Of a DNA stretch of 64,000 bases, positions 9,001 to 17,833 are shown one piece after another. This DNA comes from JAEZPW01 sp035629075 (GTDB taxonomy: Bacteria; Acidobacteriota; Terriglobia; Terriglobales; Acidobacteriaceae). A program made the position numbers and the translations under genes. Location: assembly GCA_035629075.1 (NCBI GenBank), contig DASPIK010000010.1, forward strand, positions 1 to 64,000. The letters run 5' to 3'. The notes under the pieces are model-generated. The model was not told the DNA's origin and ran no database searches. It saw nothing but the letters and a program-made list of their open reading frames with translations. Every line of letters starts with the position of its first letter. Position 1 is the stretch's first letter.

Positions 9001-12000
9001 CGCAAGCTCCGCAACGCTGAACCTAGGCGTCCTTTCGGCAGGCGATCACACGCTGACGGTGGAGTACTCGGGCGATGGCTCCTATTCCACGACGCAGAAG
9101 ACGCTCGCCGTGAAGATCAATCCTGCGCCATTGACGGTGACAGTCAATAACGCTTCCCGGGCCTACGGATCTTCGAATCCGGTGTTCGTTTCCCATGTCG
9201 CTGGTTTTGTGAACGGCGATACGGAGGCGGCGCTGACCGGGGCGCCTTCCTGCGTCAGCACCGCGGTCGAGAGCAGCGCCGTTTCGGGCGGACCGTACCC
9301 GATCACATGCTCGGGATTGTCGGCGACGAACTATGCGTTGACCTACGTTCCGGGCGAATTGACGATCACACCTGTTCCGCTGACGGTAACGGCGAATAAC
9401 AAGCTGCGCATTTATGGAACCGCGAATCCGGCCTTTGATGGCACGTTAAGCGGCGTCCAGAGCTTCGACAGCATCAGCGCCACATACTCTTCATCGGCGA
9501 CGCCCTCCAGTCCGGTAGGTGATTATGCGATCACCGTCACGCTGGCTGACCCCGGCAGTCGTTTGTCGAACTACACGGTAACCAATACGCCTGGCACGCT
9601 GACCGTCACGAAGGCCGGCATCACCGTGGTGGCCAACAACGCGTCGCGTTCTTATGGAGGGGCAAACCCGACGTTCGATGGCACGTTGACCGGAATAGCG
9701 GCAGGCGACAACATCACGGCAAGCTACTCGTCTTCCGCCACCAGCCTGAGTCCGGTGGGCACGTACCCAATCAAGCCCGAGCTGGCGGATCCCAACGGCA
9801 GACTTGCGAATTACGACGTAACGAGTACCGACGGCGTCCTGACCGTCAACAGAGCATCACTCACCGTCACCGTCAACAATAAGCAGCGTATCTATGGCGC
9901 AGCAAACCCTGTGCTTGATGGCACGATGGCCGGTGTGGTCGCGGGAGACGACATCACAGTCACGTACTCGACGACGGCCAATGTCCCCAGTCCAGTCGGG
10001 ACGTATTCGATCACCGCAACCTTGATTGACCCGAATGTGCGGCTCGGAAATTACAACGTCAGCAACACCGAGGGAACACTGTCCGTTCAGCAGGCTGCTT
10101 TGTCGATCGTGGTCAACGACAAGCAACGTGCGTATGGTGCCGTGAACCCCGTTCTGGATGGCACGATTGCCGGCATGGTCGCGGGCGACGGCATTACTGC
10201 AACGTATTCCACTGCGGCGACGGCGGCAAGCCCTGTGGGTACCTACGGGATTACGCATTCGCTGGCCGACCCGAACGGCAAACTCAGCAACTACGCGGTG
10301 ACGGCCACGAGTGGCACTTTGACGGTGACCAAGGCTGCGCTCTTTGTCAGCGCCAGCAATAAACAGCGAGCGTATGGCACCGCGAATCCGGTGTTCGACG
10401 GTTCGCTTACAGGTGTTGTAGCGGGCGACAATATCACTGCGACCTACTCGACGGCGGCAACGGAGTCGAGTCCTGTAGCCACGTATGCGATCACTCCTGC
10501 GCTGGTAGACCCGGGCAACAAACTGGCCAACTATGAGGTCAACAGCACCGATGGAACGCTGACGATCACACAGGCTGCGTTGTCGGTCACCGCTAACGAC
10601 AAGCAGCGCACCTATGGCACGGCGAATCCGGCTTTCGATGGATCGCTGACGGGCGTGGTTGTGGGCGATGGCATCACCGCTTCGTACACATCGCCGGCCA
10701 CCGAGAGCAGCCCGGCGGGCGCTTACACGATTACGCCGTCGCTCTCCGACCCGAACAACAAGCTATCGAACTACGCCGTGACCAGCGTCGACGGCACGCT
10801 GATAGTAAGCAAGGCCGCGCTTACGGTGACTGCGAATGACAAGCAGAAGGTCTACGGCGCTCCGAATCCGGCTTTCGACGGCACGCTGACGGGCGCGGTT
10901 CCGGGAGACAACCTATCCGTTAACTACGTCACGACAGCAAGCGCCAGCAGCCCTGTAGCTAGTGGCTATGCCATCACGCCGGAGATTGTGGATCCACAGA
11001 ATCGGCTGTCCAACTACGACGTCACTTCGGTGCCGGGAATGCTGAGAATTACGGCAGCTTCGCTCAACGTCGCTGCAAGTGACGCGTCGCGGGTGTACGG
11101 AATCCCCAACCCGACGTTCACAGGAACGCTGACCGGCGTGGTTGCGGGTGATGGAATCACTGCCACATACGCCACGACCGCGACCACTGGAAGCACTGTC
11201 GGAACTTACGCAATCAAGCCGGTCCTTGTTGATCCAGGCAGCCGTCTGGCGAACTACAACGTGAGCGTAAGTGATGGAACGCTCACGGTCACTAAGGCAA
11301 ATCTGAGGGCAAGTGCTAATAGCAAGGAGCGCGTCTACGGCGCAGCAAACCCGGTGCTGGATGGCGTTCTTCAGGGCGTTGCTGCCGGCGATGACATCAC
11401 TGCCACATTCAGCACTGAAGCTACGCCCGCATCCAGTGTCGGCGACCATGCCATTACTGTGACGCTTGCCGATCCGGGAGCACGACTGGCGAATTACGCT
11501 GTCACGCTGGTCACTGGCACGTTGAGCATCACGCCGTCGCCGCTGACGGTCACGACCAACGACAAGACGCGTACCTACAACACGGCGAATCCGGTACTCG
11601 ATGGCTCGCTGACGGGTTTGCTGAACGATGATCCGATCACAGTCAGCTACACGACAGCCGCAACCCAGGCCAGCGACGCCGGAACGTACACGATCACGGC
11701 GGTCCTCAGCGACCCTGCTAGCAGGCTCGGCAACTACTCTGTTACGAACCCCGGTGGGACACTGACGATCACTCCGGCAGGCACCTCGGTCGCGCTTGCT
11801 TCCTCGGCGCCAATGAGCAATTCCGGTGCGTCACTGACGCTCACAGCCACCGTGCAGAGCAATGCGGGAACTCCGTCGGGGACGGTCACCTTCCTCAACG
11901 GAGATAGCGCACTCGGCACGAGCACTGTGAACGGCTCAGGCGTGGCAGCGTTGACGACGAGTTCGCTGCCCGTGGGAACGCATTCAATCGTGGCGCGCTA

Positions 12001-12580
12001 CGAAGGGTCGCAGAACTTTAGTGGCAGCGTGTCCGCGTCACTCTCGCAGGTAATAGCCGTTCCTGCGGTCAAGTTCAGCACGGTGCAGTCGCCGCCCGCC
12101 ATCAAGGCAGGGCAGTCGGTCACGATTCAACTTCCAACCTCTTCTGCCGGTGTTCTGACTGCTCCAGTCACATTTGCGTGTTCCGGATTGCCGACTGGAG
12201 CGGCGTGCAGCTTCTCCCCGCAGTCGGTTAGTCCCGCCAACCTCCCGGCAACGGTGAACCTAACCATTACTACAACGCGTTTGACGATCTTGGGCGCGGC
12301 GCGCCCGCAAGCCCCTGGATGGACTTTCGCGATCGTGCTGCCCGGGTTGTTCCTGTTGCCTGCGGGCATGATGAAGCGCCGATGGACTGCCCTGTTGCTG
12401 CTTGCGCTGACCTTTGTGGCACTGCTCACGATGGTTGGCTGCGGCAGTGGAACCCAGCACTCCGGGCTGACGAACGCTTCGCAAAGCACGTCTCCGGGCA
12501 CGTACACGGTAACGATCACTGCAACCTCTGCGGGCGCCGCACAGGCCACAACGACTGTCCAGATCACCGTCACTCCGTAG
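6062..12580 (+). CDS. Giant secreted NHL-propeller/MBG-repeat protein
   Basis: A Sec signal peptide (MKSISRLFVVLTCIFLVAA, cleavage near AFA/QEP) is followed by an NHL/SMP-30-like propeller (about 30-630, with blades like ADSQGNLYVTDTAGARVVKV), two InlB/bacterial-repeat-type modules (about 640-790) and a DUF11-type domain (about 800-915). After an Ig-like domain come eleven MBG modules of about 80 residues (nt 9127-11775) and a final Ig-like domain. Near the C-terminus is a hydrophobic stretch, LLLLALTFVALLTMVGCG, then about 45 more residues. It is probably an exported, envelope-associated or surface protein with adhesive or structural function; no catalytic motif is visible. The ATG at 6062 starts the signal peptide; an in-frame GTG lies at 6035. 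Confidence 0.85.
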   Translation: MKSISRLFVVLTCIFLVAATSTAAFAQEPLIYTVAGSGPGAGIEQTGKSTADSQGNLYVTDTAGARVVKVTNPTSPSPSFSVVAGTGVRGYLGDNGPASGAQLKSPCSVALDLTETNLYIADGCGYTDGRIRRVNLQSGVIELVASGFNPRSVAVDANNNILVPASGNILKITGGVVSTFYTRASFSNINPYVVAVDRADAGNTVYFSGSNVGKGIIVKIPNANGVPGAPVIMAGTSVACATPCWDGSSVPPLSMSMDFSPVLVVSNGYVYFNSQMDNRIGRFASDGSGVVQLLAGDGTNIVSGDGGLATSAGLGNYNVYGMAVAGSTVFFGGASPQVLRYFDVGAEVYSVTLPGNPNYQGDGGPATSATVGNNIKKVAFDANGNMYIADQKNRAVRRVDKATETMSTAVTGAQLDAGLPANTHVGNFDIANDSLGNIFVATDINGLFKLSATGVFSKVVPDTPFSSSTLRDVAVDGKGNVYVLAGNTAVDRVTSTGANRETVYENASVTLLSIGVDKDKNLWVTQAAGPMRDQFSIAQVWPTAGGSQALVNIGAKAVATYPVTGDPRGGVVYMDNFVAKALDGEEPTNIAGQSGTDGFAGDNEPAANSTLSSALGLAFDTNCHLYISDSENQRIRKVENYLDVTVSASQPGAQVTVDGIGGGGSFRWLAGTQHTLATTSPQAAGAGSRLIFQNWSLASGGTSTQLALTFTPPGCNRTPAYTANFVLEHQLTVEIPLAVGGTVTPVSGGYYPKGDVVSLQATANPGYAFVSWTGPVADANWASTTVLMNGPVTIVANFVRLVPDLTVTKSHEGSFTQGDTEATYTISVSNNGTAATDGTAVSVVDTLPASLTPVSLSGAGWTCNFTNVSCARSDVLPVNGSYPPITLRVGVSLSAPPSITNTVRVSGGGEEKLDNNAASDVTAVKAAANLSLTANPGSTLTYGTALTVSAGVAQAAGFPVASGSVSYSLDGGPEQVAGLSASSATLNLGVLSAGDHTLTVEYSGDGSYSTTQKTLAVKINPAPLTVTVNNASRAYGSSNPVFVSHVAGFVNGDTEAALTGAPSCVSTAVESSAVSGGPYPITCSGLSATNYALTYVPGELTITPVPLTVTANNKLRIYGTANPAFDGTLSGVQSFDSISATYSSSATPSSPVGDYAITVTLADPGSRLSNYTVTNTPGTLTVTKAGITVVANNASRSYGGANPTFDGTLTGIAAGDNITASYSSSATSLSPVGTYPIKPELADPNGRLANYDVTSTDGVLTVNRASLTVTVNNKQRIYGAANPVLDGTMAGVVAGDDITVTYSTTANVPSPVGTYSITATLIDPNVRLGNYNVSNTEGTLSVQQAALSIVVNDKQRAYGAVNPVLDGTIAGMVAGDGITATYSTAATAASPVGTYGITHSLADPNGKLSNYAVTATSGTLTVTKAALFVSASNKQRAYGTANPVFDGSLTGVVAGDNITATYSTAATESSPVATYAITPALVDPGNKLANYEVNSTDGTLTITQAALSVTANDKQRTYGTANPAFDGSLTGVVVGDGITASYTSPATESSPAGAYTITPSLSDPNNKLSNYAVTSVDGTLIVSKAALTVTANDKQKVYGAPNPAFDGTLTGAVPGDNLSVNYVTTASASSPVASGYAITPEIVDPQNRLSNYDVTSVPGMLRITAASLNVAASDASRVYGIPNPTFTGTLTGVVAGDGITATYATTATTGSTVGTYAIKPVLVDPGSRLANYNVSVSDGTLTVTKANLRASANSKERVYGAANPVLDGVLQGVAAGDDITATFSTEATPASSVGDHAITVTLADPGARLANYAVTLVTGTLSITPSPLTVTTNDKTRTYNTANPVLDGSLTGLLNDDPITVSYTTAATQASDAGTYTITAVLSDPASRLGNYSVTNPGGTLTITPAGTSVALASSAPMSNSGASLTLTATVQSNAGTPSGTVTFLNGDSALGTSTVNGSGVAALTTSSLPVGTHSIVARYEGSQNFSGSVSASLSQVIAVPAVKFSTVQSPPAIKAGQSVTIQLPTSSAGVLTAPVTFACSGLPTGAACSFSPQSVSPANLPATVNLTITTTRLTILGAARPQAPGWTFAIVLPGLFLLPAGMMKRRWTALLLLALTFVALLTMVGCGSGTQHSGLTNASQSTSPGTYTVTITATSAGAAQATTTVQITVTP
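9127..11775 (+). repeat. Eleven tandem MBG-type modules, about 240-bp period
   Basis: Module starts fall near 9127, 9378, 9616, 9853, 10093, 10333, 10573, 10813, 11056, 11296 and 11536. Most spacings are exactly 240 bp, or 80 codons. Each begins with a strand such as LTVTANDKQR, then YG.ANP.FDG, D.I.ATYST and SPVGTY.I, and ends with a TLTVTK-like linker. The copies differ in DNA sequence, so the duplications are old. Confidence 0.85.
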
Positions 12581-12596
12581 GAGAAACGATAGAGCG

Positions 12597-13136
12597 ATGA
12601 GAAAACGAAATCTGCTTCTGGCTGTGACACTGGCGGCGCTCTGCTCGATGAGCGCCGCAGCGCAGGAAACCGAGCGCGCGCAGTTGTTCGGTGGCTATTC
12701 GTATCACCGACTTACACCGAATTCCGGCGGCGGCTTGAATCTGAACGGCTGGCTTGCGGGAGGCGAATTCACCGTAAAAGGTCCATTCGCCATCGCGTCG
12801 GAGGTCACCGGCAATCATGGCAAAGACGGTGGGGCGAATCTGAGATTGTACACCGTCAGCGCGGGTCCGAGATTCGTTCATCGTGCCGAGAAAGCGAGAA
12901 TGTTCGGCCACGTTCTTCTGGGCGGCGCCAGCCTGAGCGCGAGCGCGGCCGGTATATCCGACCGCCGCTGGTCGTTCGCGACCACCGTCGGTGGCGGCGT
13001 GGATCTAGATGTCTCGAGATCGCTGGCGCTACGGGTATTCCAGGCCGACTACCTGATGACGCGCTTCGGGGGCAACTCTCAGAACAACTTGCGGGTCTCC
13101 ACCGGATTGGTGGTCCGGCTCGGTTCCGCTGAGTAG
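12597..13136 (+). CDS. Small outer-membrane beta-barrel protein
   Basis: A signal peptide (LLLAVTLAALCSMSAAA, cleavage before QETERA) is followed by about 155 residues of alternating hydrophobic and polar strands ending in STGLVVRLGSAE. This is the OmpA-like/OMP_b-brl fold often found in Acidobacteriota. Glycines and aromatic girdle residues (LFGGYSYHRL, RVFQADYLMTRF) fit a barrel of about eight strands. It starts 16 bases after the giant repeat protein, with GGAG upstream, so the two are likely one operon. The barrel may help place or hold the partner in the envelope (inference). Confidence 0.75.
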   Translation: MRKRNLLLAVTLAALCSMSAAAQETERAQLFGGYSYHRLTPNSGGGLNLNGWLAGGEFTVKGPFAIASEVTGNHGKDGGANLRLYTVSAGPRFVHRAEKARMFGHVLLGGASLSASAAGISDRRWSFATTVGGGVDLDVSRSLALRVFQADYLMTRFGGNSQNNLRVSTGLVVRLGSAE

Positions 13137-13343
13137 ACGGGCCGCGCAAACACAAGCGCAGCTAGGAGCACTATTCTACTGTGAGCCGAAAAGGTGAAGG
13201 TGCGAGTAACCGCACATACCGAAGATGAGCTCGGGGCTCTGCTGGATTTCTAAGCGCTGAATAACCCTGCCTATGTTCTCGCTGGAGGCCCTAACCGATG
13301 GGGCCCCCAGCTCAGCCATGTTGTGGCAACTTGTCCGCCCGCG

Positions 13344-16300
13344 TTATTTGCGGATCTCGACGCGCGTTGTTGGTGCCGCCCCTACCGGTAGGGTGATCCT
13401 GGTTTCGTCAATCGACCCCTTAACTGTGGAAACCGCTTTACCGTCCACCGTAATCGTGTAGTCGCCAGCGGGCAGTCCGGCAATCGTCAGCCCGGTGCTG
13501 TGCGGTCCGCCGGTGCGGTTCTCGAGCGTGAACTGGATGCGCGAAAGGTCGTCGGCAATGATAACCGGCTGTTCTTTTGCGTAACCGTCGTGGTCGAGGA
13601 TGAGGTGCAACCGCTGGTTGTCGCGCACAACATGGAAGCGCACGCGAAGGCCGTCGCGCGGGATGACGCTCACCGCTCCAGGGGTCTTGGTGAGCACGCC
13701 GCCGTAGGCGAACTCGCCAAACACTGGGTCGCGGGCCACGATGGTCGCATGGGTGCGCAGCGCTCCGCAGTAGCCCACGTCCTCTTCCGCGCTGTAGTGC
13801 CACGCACCACGCGGCATCTCCTTACCGATCCAGCCGCGCCCGATAGCATCGCTCATGAAGCCCCCACCGGTGGCACCGTCGTTTGCGGGGCTCGGGAACC
13901 AATAACCGTAGCCGCTTTCCTTCGTCCCCGAGTTGACGAGTGCCCAAGAACTCAGGGATGAGGCGTAGCCGAGACGGAGGTAGTCCGTCGGCTCAGCGGC
14001 GAAGTGGAGGCCGTGGTCCAGGATGGCCCAGCCGCCCATCTGTGACATGTAGCTCAGGAGGTACGACAAGGTGCCGCGGTAATCACTCCCCAGCTGGTAA
14101 TACGTGGTTTCGAGCCAGCCCCGATCGGTTATGTTCAACCGCAGTTGGAAGTCCTGGAACTTTTTGGCGGCTTCGAGGCTGACCTTGGCGCGGAAATCAT
14201 CAGCGTTGCGGGTGACGGCGTACTTTGCAAACGCGCCTGTGGATTCGAAGCCGGTGGAATCGAAAGCGAACTCGGAGCCGTACAGGTTGGGCGTGTGGTT
14301 CACGAACCGGTCCACCTTTCCTTCCCAGTACGTGCGCAGCGTTTTGGCCCACTCGGTCCGCCCCTCCTCTTCGAGCGATTGGATCAACTCGGGAATAAAG
14401 GCTTCGTTCATTGTGCCGACCGAGTCTGCCGACCACTTCTCAACCCCAAAGGGAACGGTCCAGTAGGCGACCGCCGTCCGGTAGGCGCGCTCCAGATACC
14501 CGTTGGCGTCGAGGTATTGCACCAGCGACGGATAGAACTTCGCGATCTGGTACATGCGGTAATACAGCATGATGATGTGCGGGTAATCGTAGATGCGCCA
14601 CACGTGCGCCTGGCCGTTGCGACCGGTATCCGCGCTCGCGCGGTTCGCCATGAAATTGGGAATGCCGTAGATCGCATAGGGATACTTCTCCGTATCGGTC
14701 ATCTGCATGCCGCCCCAAAGATATTTGGTGATATAGGTCTCGAGGCTGGCAATCTCCGCCCGGTTCGGAAGGAAGACATTCTTTGACGCGACGAACGCCG
14801 GCCGCGCGTTCCCGGCGTCGTCGTTAGCGTCGGTGAGCCACGGCGATAGCCCATCGCGATCTTCGGGGCTCCGGAGGATCTCGTTCTTCTGATCCCAGTC
14901 GCTGTAGACGCCGTAGTACCACTTGGACGGGTCCTTGTGCTGGTGCGTGTTGACAAGGAACGCGGCACGCTTTGCGATTACCGTCTCGAGCGGTTCGGTC
15001 ACGAAGAACTCCAGTGACATCCAGCGACCGTCGCCGTACTTCACGCGCAGCATGTTTTCGCCGAGCTTCGAGAAGCGAACTCGGTAAACCTTGTGGCCGC
15101 CCGGCTTCGCAGGCAGCGTTTCGATGCGTGTTGCAGCAGCATGCTCCGGCTCAATGCGGACGATAGCATTCTTCGTGCGGAGCGAGAACATCGCGGAAAG
15201 GTCTGTGGGCACGACCATGCCGGGCACGACGGAGGTATCGAACTTCCCCTCGTTGTAGAGGACGTCGCGAACAGCGGCGAAGTCCTTTGCCCACTGAAAT
15301 CGAAACGTATACGTCAGCGTCTCACCGGGGGTGCCTTTGGGAGCCAGCGTCGCGGCGCTGGCCGGCAGACGCCAGTTCCCGCCGAGCGCTTTGACTCTTG
15401 CCTGCGCGACCTGCGAGTGCACGTAGGGCGTGTAGCCACCCGTCGGCCCGTTGTTCTCGGAGTACTCGAACTTCGCCTGGCCCATGGGAGTCATTACCAG
15501 GTACGGCCCCTCGCCGTTACTGCGCTGCCAGTAGACAAACGAACCATGCCCCGCGACGAAGGCGTGACGAAGCAGCTTTTTGGTGTAAATGTCAGCACGC
15601 CCGGGAGTGCGCTCCGCCAAGTTGAGCGGTACGGCGAGATCGCCGATCTCAATCGGCTTGGCCGTCTTGTTCGCCAACGTGATCGTCCAGTTGAGGGCGT
15701 CGCCATCAAACGCGAACGACTCCTTCAGCAGGATCTCGTCTGCTTCGACCAGCCCGACCGGTTCGCCCACCTGCCACTCGGCAACGGAAACGACTTCGTC
15801 CGCTCCCGTCGCCTCCAGGCGGAGTGCGTTGGTCCTCACCGGATCGAACGCGATGGTCGCCATGGCGTTTGGCGCTACGGTGTACGAACCTCGAGCCGAA
15901 ACCGGCTTCCATTGGCCCCCGTCCTGATAAAGAATCCGCCAAGCCTTGGGCGGATTGACCCAGAACACGTCGCAGCGCGAAATCTCTGCTACGTTGGGAA
16001 ATGTGTATTGCACCCACCGGGTTGTTCCCTCTGGGGTGCCACCAGATCCGGGCTCCGGCTCGCCAGTGGGCCAGGTGAACACGGGCACTTCGGGAGCGGG
16101 TGCGCCTGGAAAACCGATGCGGCCGCCGCGCGCGCCGCCAGCGACAGGCACGTTGCCATCGTTCAACGCGCGCAGGCCACCCACGCCCCGCGCAACGCTG
16201 GGACTGGCCTTCGATGCAAGCGTCGGCTTCTGCGTGGCGAGCACGTACTCGATAGGGCCGCTGCCAGTTCGCTGTGCGGGAATCAAATCGCGCAACTCGC

Positions 16301-16535
16301 GCCAGTCGCCGTTCGGTGCCGAGCGGAACCTGATCAACAGGCGCCCGAGCGATGCGTTGGCGGCAACGTAATCGGTGTCGTAGGCATCACCCGTGCGCTT
16401 CAGGCTGCGAATACCGGTGGCGTCATACTGAAGCGTAAACGAATGGTTCGATAATTCATCCGCCGTGGCGACGGTGCAGAGTGAAATAAGAAGCGCGGCA
16501 GTGGCAAGCCCGCGAACCCAACCCAGTCCGATCAT
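13344..16535 (-). CDS. Secreted DUF5695-like protein (possible glycoside-processing enzyme)
   Basis: The 1063-residue product begins with a signal peptide (GWVRGLATAALLISLCTVATADE). The central part (about 480-900: YYGVYSDWDQKNEILRSPED, WGGMQMTDTEKYPYAIYGIP, DYPHIIMLYYRMYQIAKFYP) resembles DUF5695 proteins. The Trp/Tyr-rich helical region is reminiscent of six-hairpin glycosidases, but I see no diagnostic catalytic pair, so substrate and activity are unknown. The ATG at 16535 is chosen over the longer GTG start at 16568 because AAGGA lies just upstream and it begins the signal peptide. It is transcribed away from the hydrogenase cluster end and is probably unrelated to it. Confidence 0.68.
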   Translation of the reverse strand: MIGLGWVRGLATAALLISLCTVATADELSNHSFTLQYDATGIRSLKRTGDAYDTDYVAANASLGRLLIRFRSAPNGDWRELRDLIPAQRTGSGPIEYVLATQKPTLASKASPSVARGVGGLRALNDGNVPVAGGARGGRIGFPGAPAPEVPVFTWPTGEPEPGSGGTPEGTTRWVQYTFPNVAEISRCDVFWVNPPKAWRILYQDGGQWKPVSARGSYTVAPNAMATIAFDPVRTNALRLEATGADEVVSVAEWQVGEPVGLVEADEILLKESFAFDGDALNWTITLANKTAKPIEIGDLAVPLNLAERTPGRADIYTKKLLRHAFVAGHGSFVYWQRSNGEGPYLVMTPMGQAKFEYSENNGPTGGYTPYVHSQVAQARVKALGGNWRLPASAATLAPKGTPGETLTYTFRFQWAKDFAAVRDVLYNEGKFDTSVVPGMVVPTDLSAMFSLRTKNAIVRIEPEHAAATRIETLPAKPGGHKVYRVRFSKLGENMLRVKYGDGRWMSLEFFVTEPLETVIAKRAAFLVNTHQHKDPSKWYYGVYSDWDQKNEILRSPEDRDGLSPWLTDANDDAGNARPAFVASKNVFLPNRAEIASLETYITKYLWGGMQMTDTEKYPYAIYGIPNFMANRASADTGRNGQAHVWRIYDYPHIIMLYYRMYQIAKFYPSLVQYLDANGYLERAYRTAVAYWTVPFGVEKWSADSVGTMNEAFIPELIQSLEEEGRTEWAKTLRTYWEGKVDRFVNHTPNLYGSEFAFDSTGFESTGAFAKYAVTRNADDFRAKVSLEAAKKFQDFQLRLNITDRGWLETTYYQLGSDYRGTLSYLLSYMSQMGGWAILDHGLHFAAEPTDYLRLGYASSLSSWALVNSGTKESGYGYWFPSPANDGATGGGFMSDAIGRGWIGKEMPRGAWHYSAEEDVGYCGALRTHATIVARDPVFGEFAYGGVLTKTPGAVSVIPRDGLRVRFHVVRDNQRLHLILDHDGYAKEQPVIIADDLSRIQFTLENRTGGPHSTGLTIAGLPAGDYTITVDGKAVSTVKGSIDETRITLPVGAAPTTRVEIRK

Positions 16536-16568
16536 GGTCTTCCTTGTCGGCCCAAAGCCCTGACCCAC

Positions 16569-16899
16569 AACTCGACGTTGTGTGATTCTGCTTTTGCAGC
16601 CCTTTATGAACGGCGGAGACGGGCAACACCGCCGTCGTTAGAAATCCGTTGAGATACATGGGAATTGTAAGCTGACTCTGCCGGCTGAAAAGCACAATTG
16701 TTGTTGAGCTACGTACTTGCGTATAGCCAATTAGCCGAAGGAAAGCTGTGAGCGCAAATGACACGTACGAGTGCCCGGGCAGAGGAACACTTGCGAACGA
16801 CTGCAGGCGTCGCGCCATGCTGAGGGACAGCAGGGATGAGTCGTAGGGGCGCTTCGGCGGCGCAGCGTGAACCGGCGCTGCCGAATCACCAGCTTTTCG
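16569..16899. other. Gene-free stretch between the DUF5695-like gene and the hydrogenase cluster
   Basis: No convincing ORF is seen. A 7-bp inverted repeat (ACGGCGG at 16610-16616 with CCGCCGT at 16629-16635) could form a hairpin, but without a T-run. Confidence 0.4.
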
Positions 16900-17007
16900 C
16901 TACATTCGCTTCATCTTGATATAGCGTTGAAGGTCGCCACGGAAATAAATTAGCGAATACACCGCCGCAGCTAGTGCGCCCCACCCCAACATCTGTCCTC
17001 GTGACAT
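16900..17007 (-). CDS. 35-residue single-helix membrane peptide at the end of the hydrogenase cluster (DUF6893-like)
   Basis: This tiny ORF is preceded by a strong ribosome-binding site (GGAGGG four bases before the ATG). The product starts MSRGQMLGWGALAAAVYSLI and continues YFRGDLQRYIKMKRM. One hydrophobic helix (about 7-21) is followed by a basic tail. The shape matches small proteins I associate with hydrogenase loci under the name DUF6893; that name is from memory and not certain. It starts 15 bases downstream of the endopeptidase stop, on the same strand. It may anchor or modulate the soluble hydrogenase at the membrane (inference). Confidence 0.7.
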   Translation of the reverse strand: MSRGQMLGWGALAAAVYSLIYFRGDLQRYIKMKRM

Positions 17008-17022
17008 GGTGCCCTCCGTTTC

Positions 17023-17523
17023 TTACGCGGCCTGACTCTGTGAAGTCCTGCTGATAATTGCTTCAATCGAGCGAATTGCTTCCTCTACGGCGTTCTGTAC
17101 AGGCGCGCTCAGGCCGATCTGGCCATCCATCTCGGGTTCCAGGTTGGCGGGCTCGCATCCGACCAGCAGCACTCGACTGGGCTTGCCCCCCAAAGCGGCT
17201 ACCATCTGCAGCACGCTGGCAGGGTTCATGGTGTGCGCATCGAAAGCGGCACTACCATTCGGCTCGTTTTCCGACGGCAGCTCCGGCTCTATTGTGTAGA
17301 TCGTGCCCGGTTCGTCGCCCATCGGAACGGCGTCAACGAGAATCACCAAATCCCAGGGCTCCATGAGTGCATACGCGAGATCGTAGCTGCGAATGCCGAA
17401 ATCGATGACGCGAATGTGATCCGGCAGCTCTCGTTGAGCGAGCCGCTGCACCACTTCAACCCCGAACGCGTCGTCGCCCAGGAAGATGTTGCCAACTCCG
17501 GCGACAAGGATGTTACCTGCCAT
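17023..17523 (-). CDS. [NiFe]-hydrogenase maturation endopeptidase (HyaD/HupD/HycI type)
   Basis: The family signature starts at the chosen ATG: ILVAGVGNIFLGDDAFGVEV, where the Glu and Asp ligands bind nickel in the precursor. It is followed by VIDFGIRSYDLAYAL and LVILVDAVPMGDEPG. These proteases remove the C-terminal extension of the large subunit after Ni-Fe insertion; the large subunit here carries such an extension. The start at 17523 overlaps the upstream 106-residue gene by 11 bases. The longer ORF upstream of this ATG is a frame shadow of that gene. The length (166 aa) is normal for the family. Confidence 0.9.
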   Translation of the reverse strand: MAGNILVAGVGNIFLGDDAFGVEVVQRLAQRELPDHIRVIDFGIRSYDLAYALMEPWDLVILVDAVPMGDEPGTIYTIEPELPSENEPNGSAAFDAHTMNPASVLQMVAALGGKPSRVLLVGCEPANLEPEMDGQIGLSAPVQNAVEEAIRSIEAIISRTSQSQAA

Positions 17524-17833
17524 CCGGAACCTCGCCATCGAGAGTGAGCGGCTCGACCTCCGTCGGAGAAAAAAAGAAACGATGACCGGGCTGCCGCAAC
17601 ATTCCGAACTCGCGACCGGGATCATCCTCGAGAACAACGGCCAAATGCACGTGGTCCTCGAAGTCGCGCTCAATCGCTTCAACTATGGCGATCTTTCCGT
17701 TGAGCGCCATATCCATGATGTCGGCGCTCTTCTGCGGCCACAAGCGGACGCGGTCGCCGACGCGCACCGGTACGCCGAAGATGGTCACGCTATCAAGGGG
17801 CGAAGCTTCCGGTTCGAAGCTCCAGTCGTTCAT
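17513..17833 (-). CDS. Hydrogenase-cluster conserved protein of 106 aa, function unknown
   Basis: This soluble 106-residue protein has a core (SPLDSVTIFGVPVRVGDRVR, AIVEAIERDFEDHVHLAVVL, GHRFFFSPTEVEPL) that reads like a small all-beta barrel, with no cysteines and no membrane segment. I recall similar short proteins next to group 1h hydrogenase genes but have no name for it. It overlaps the gene upstream by 4 bases and the endopeptidase downstream by 11, so it is translated with them. A maturation or chaperone role is suggested only by position. Confidence 0.75.
   Translation of the reverse strand: MNDWSFEPEASPLDSVTIFGVPVRVGDRVRLWPQKSADIMDMALNGKIAIVEAIERDFEDHVHLAVVLEDDPGREFGMLRQPGHRFFFSPTEVEPLTLDGEVPDGR

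Noticed and set aside
15093..16454. Long plus-strand ORF (453 codons) opposite the DUF5695-like gene
   Set aside because: It is antisense to a clearly coding frame with a signal peptide. Its residue composition (Arg/His/Val-rich, no domains) is typical of GC-rich shadow frames.
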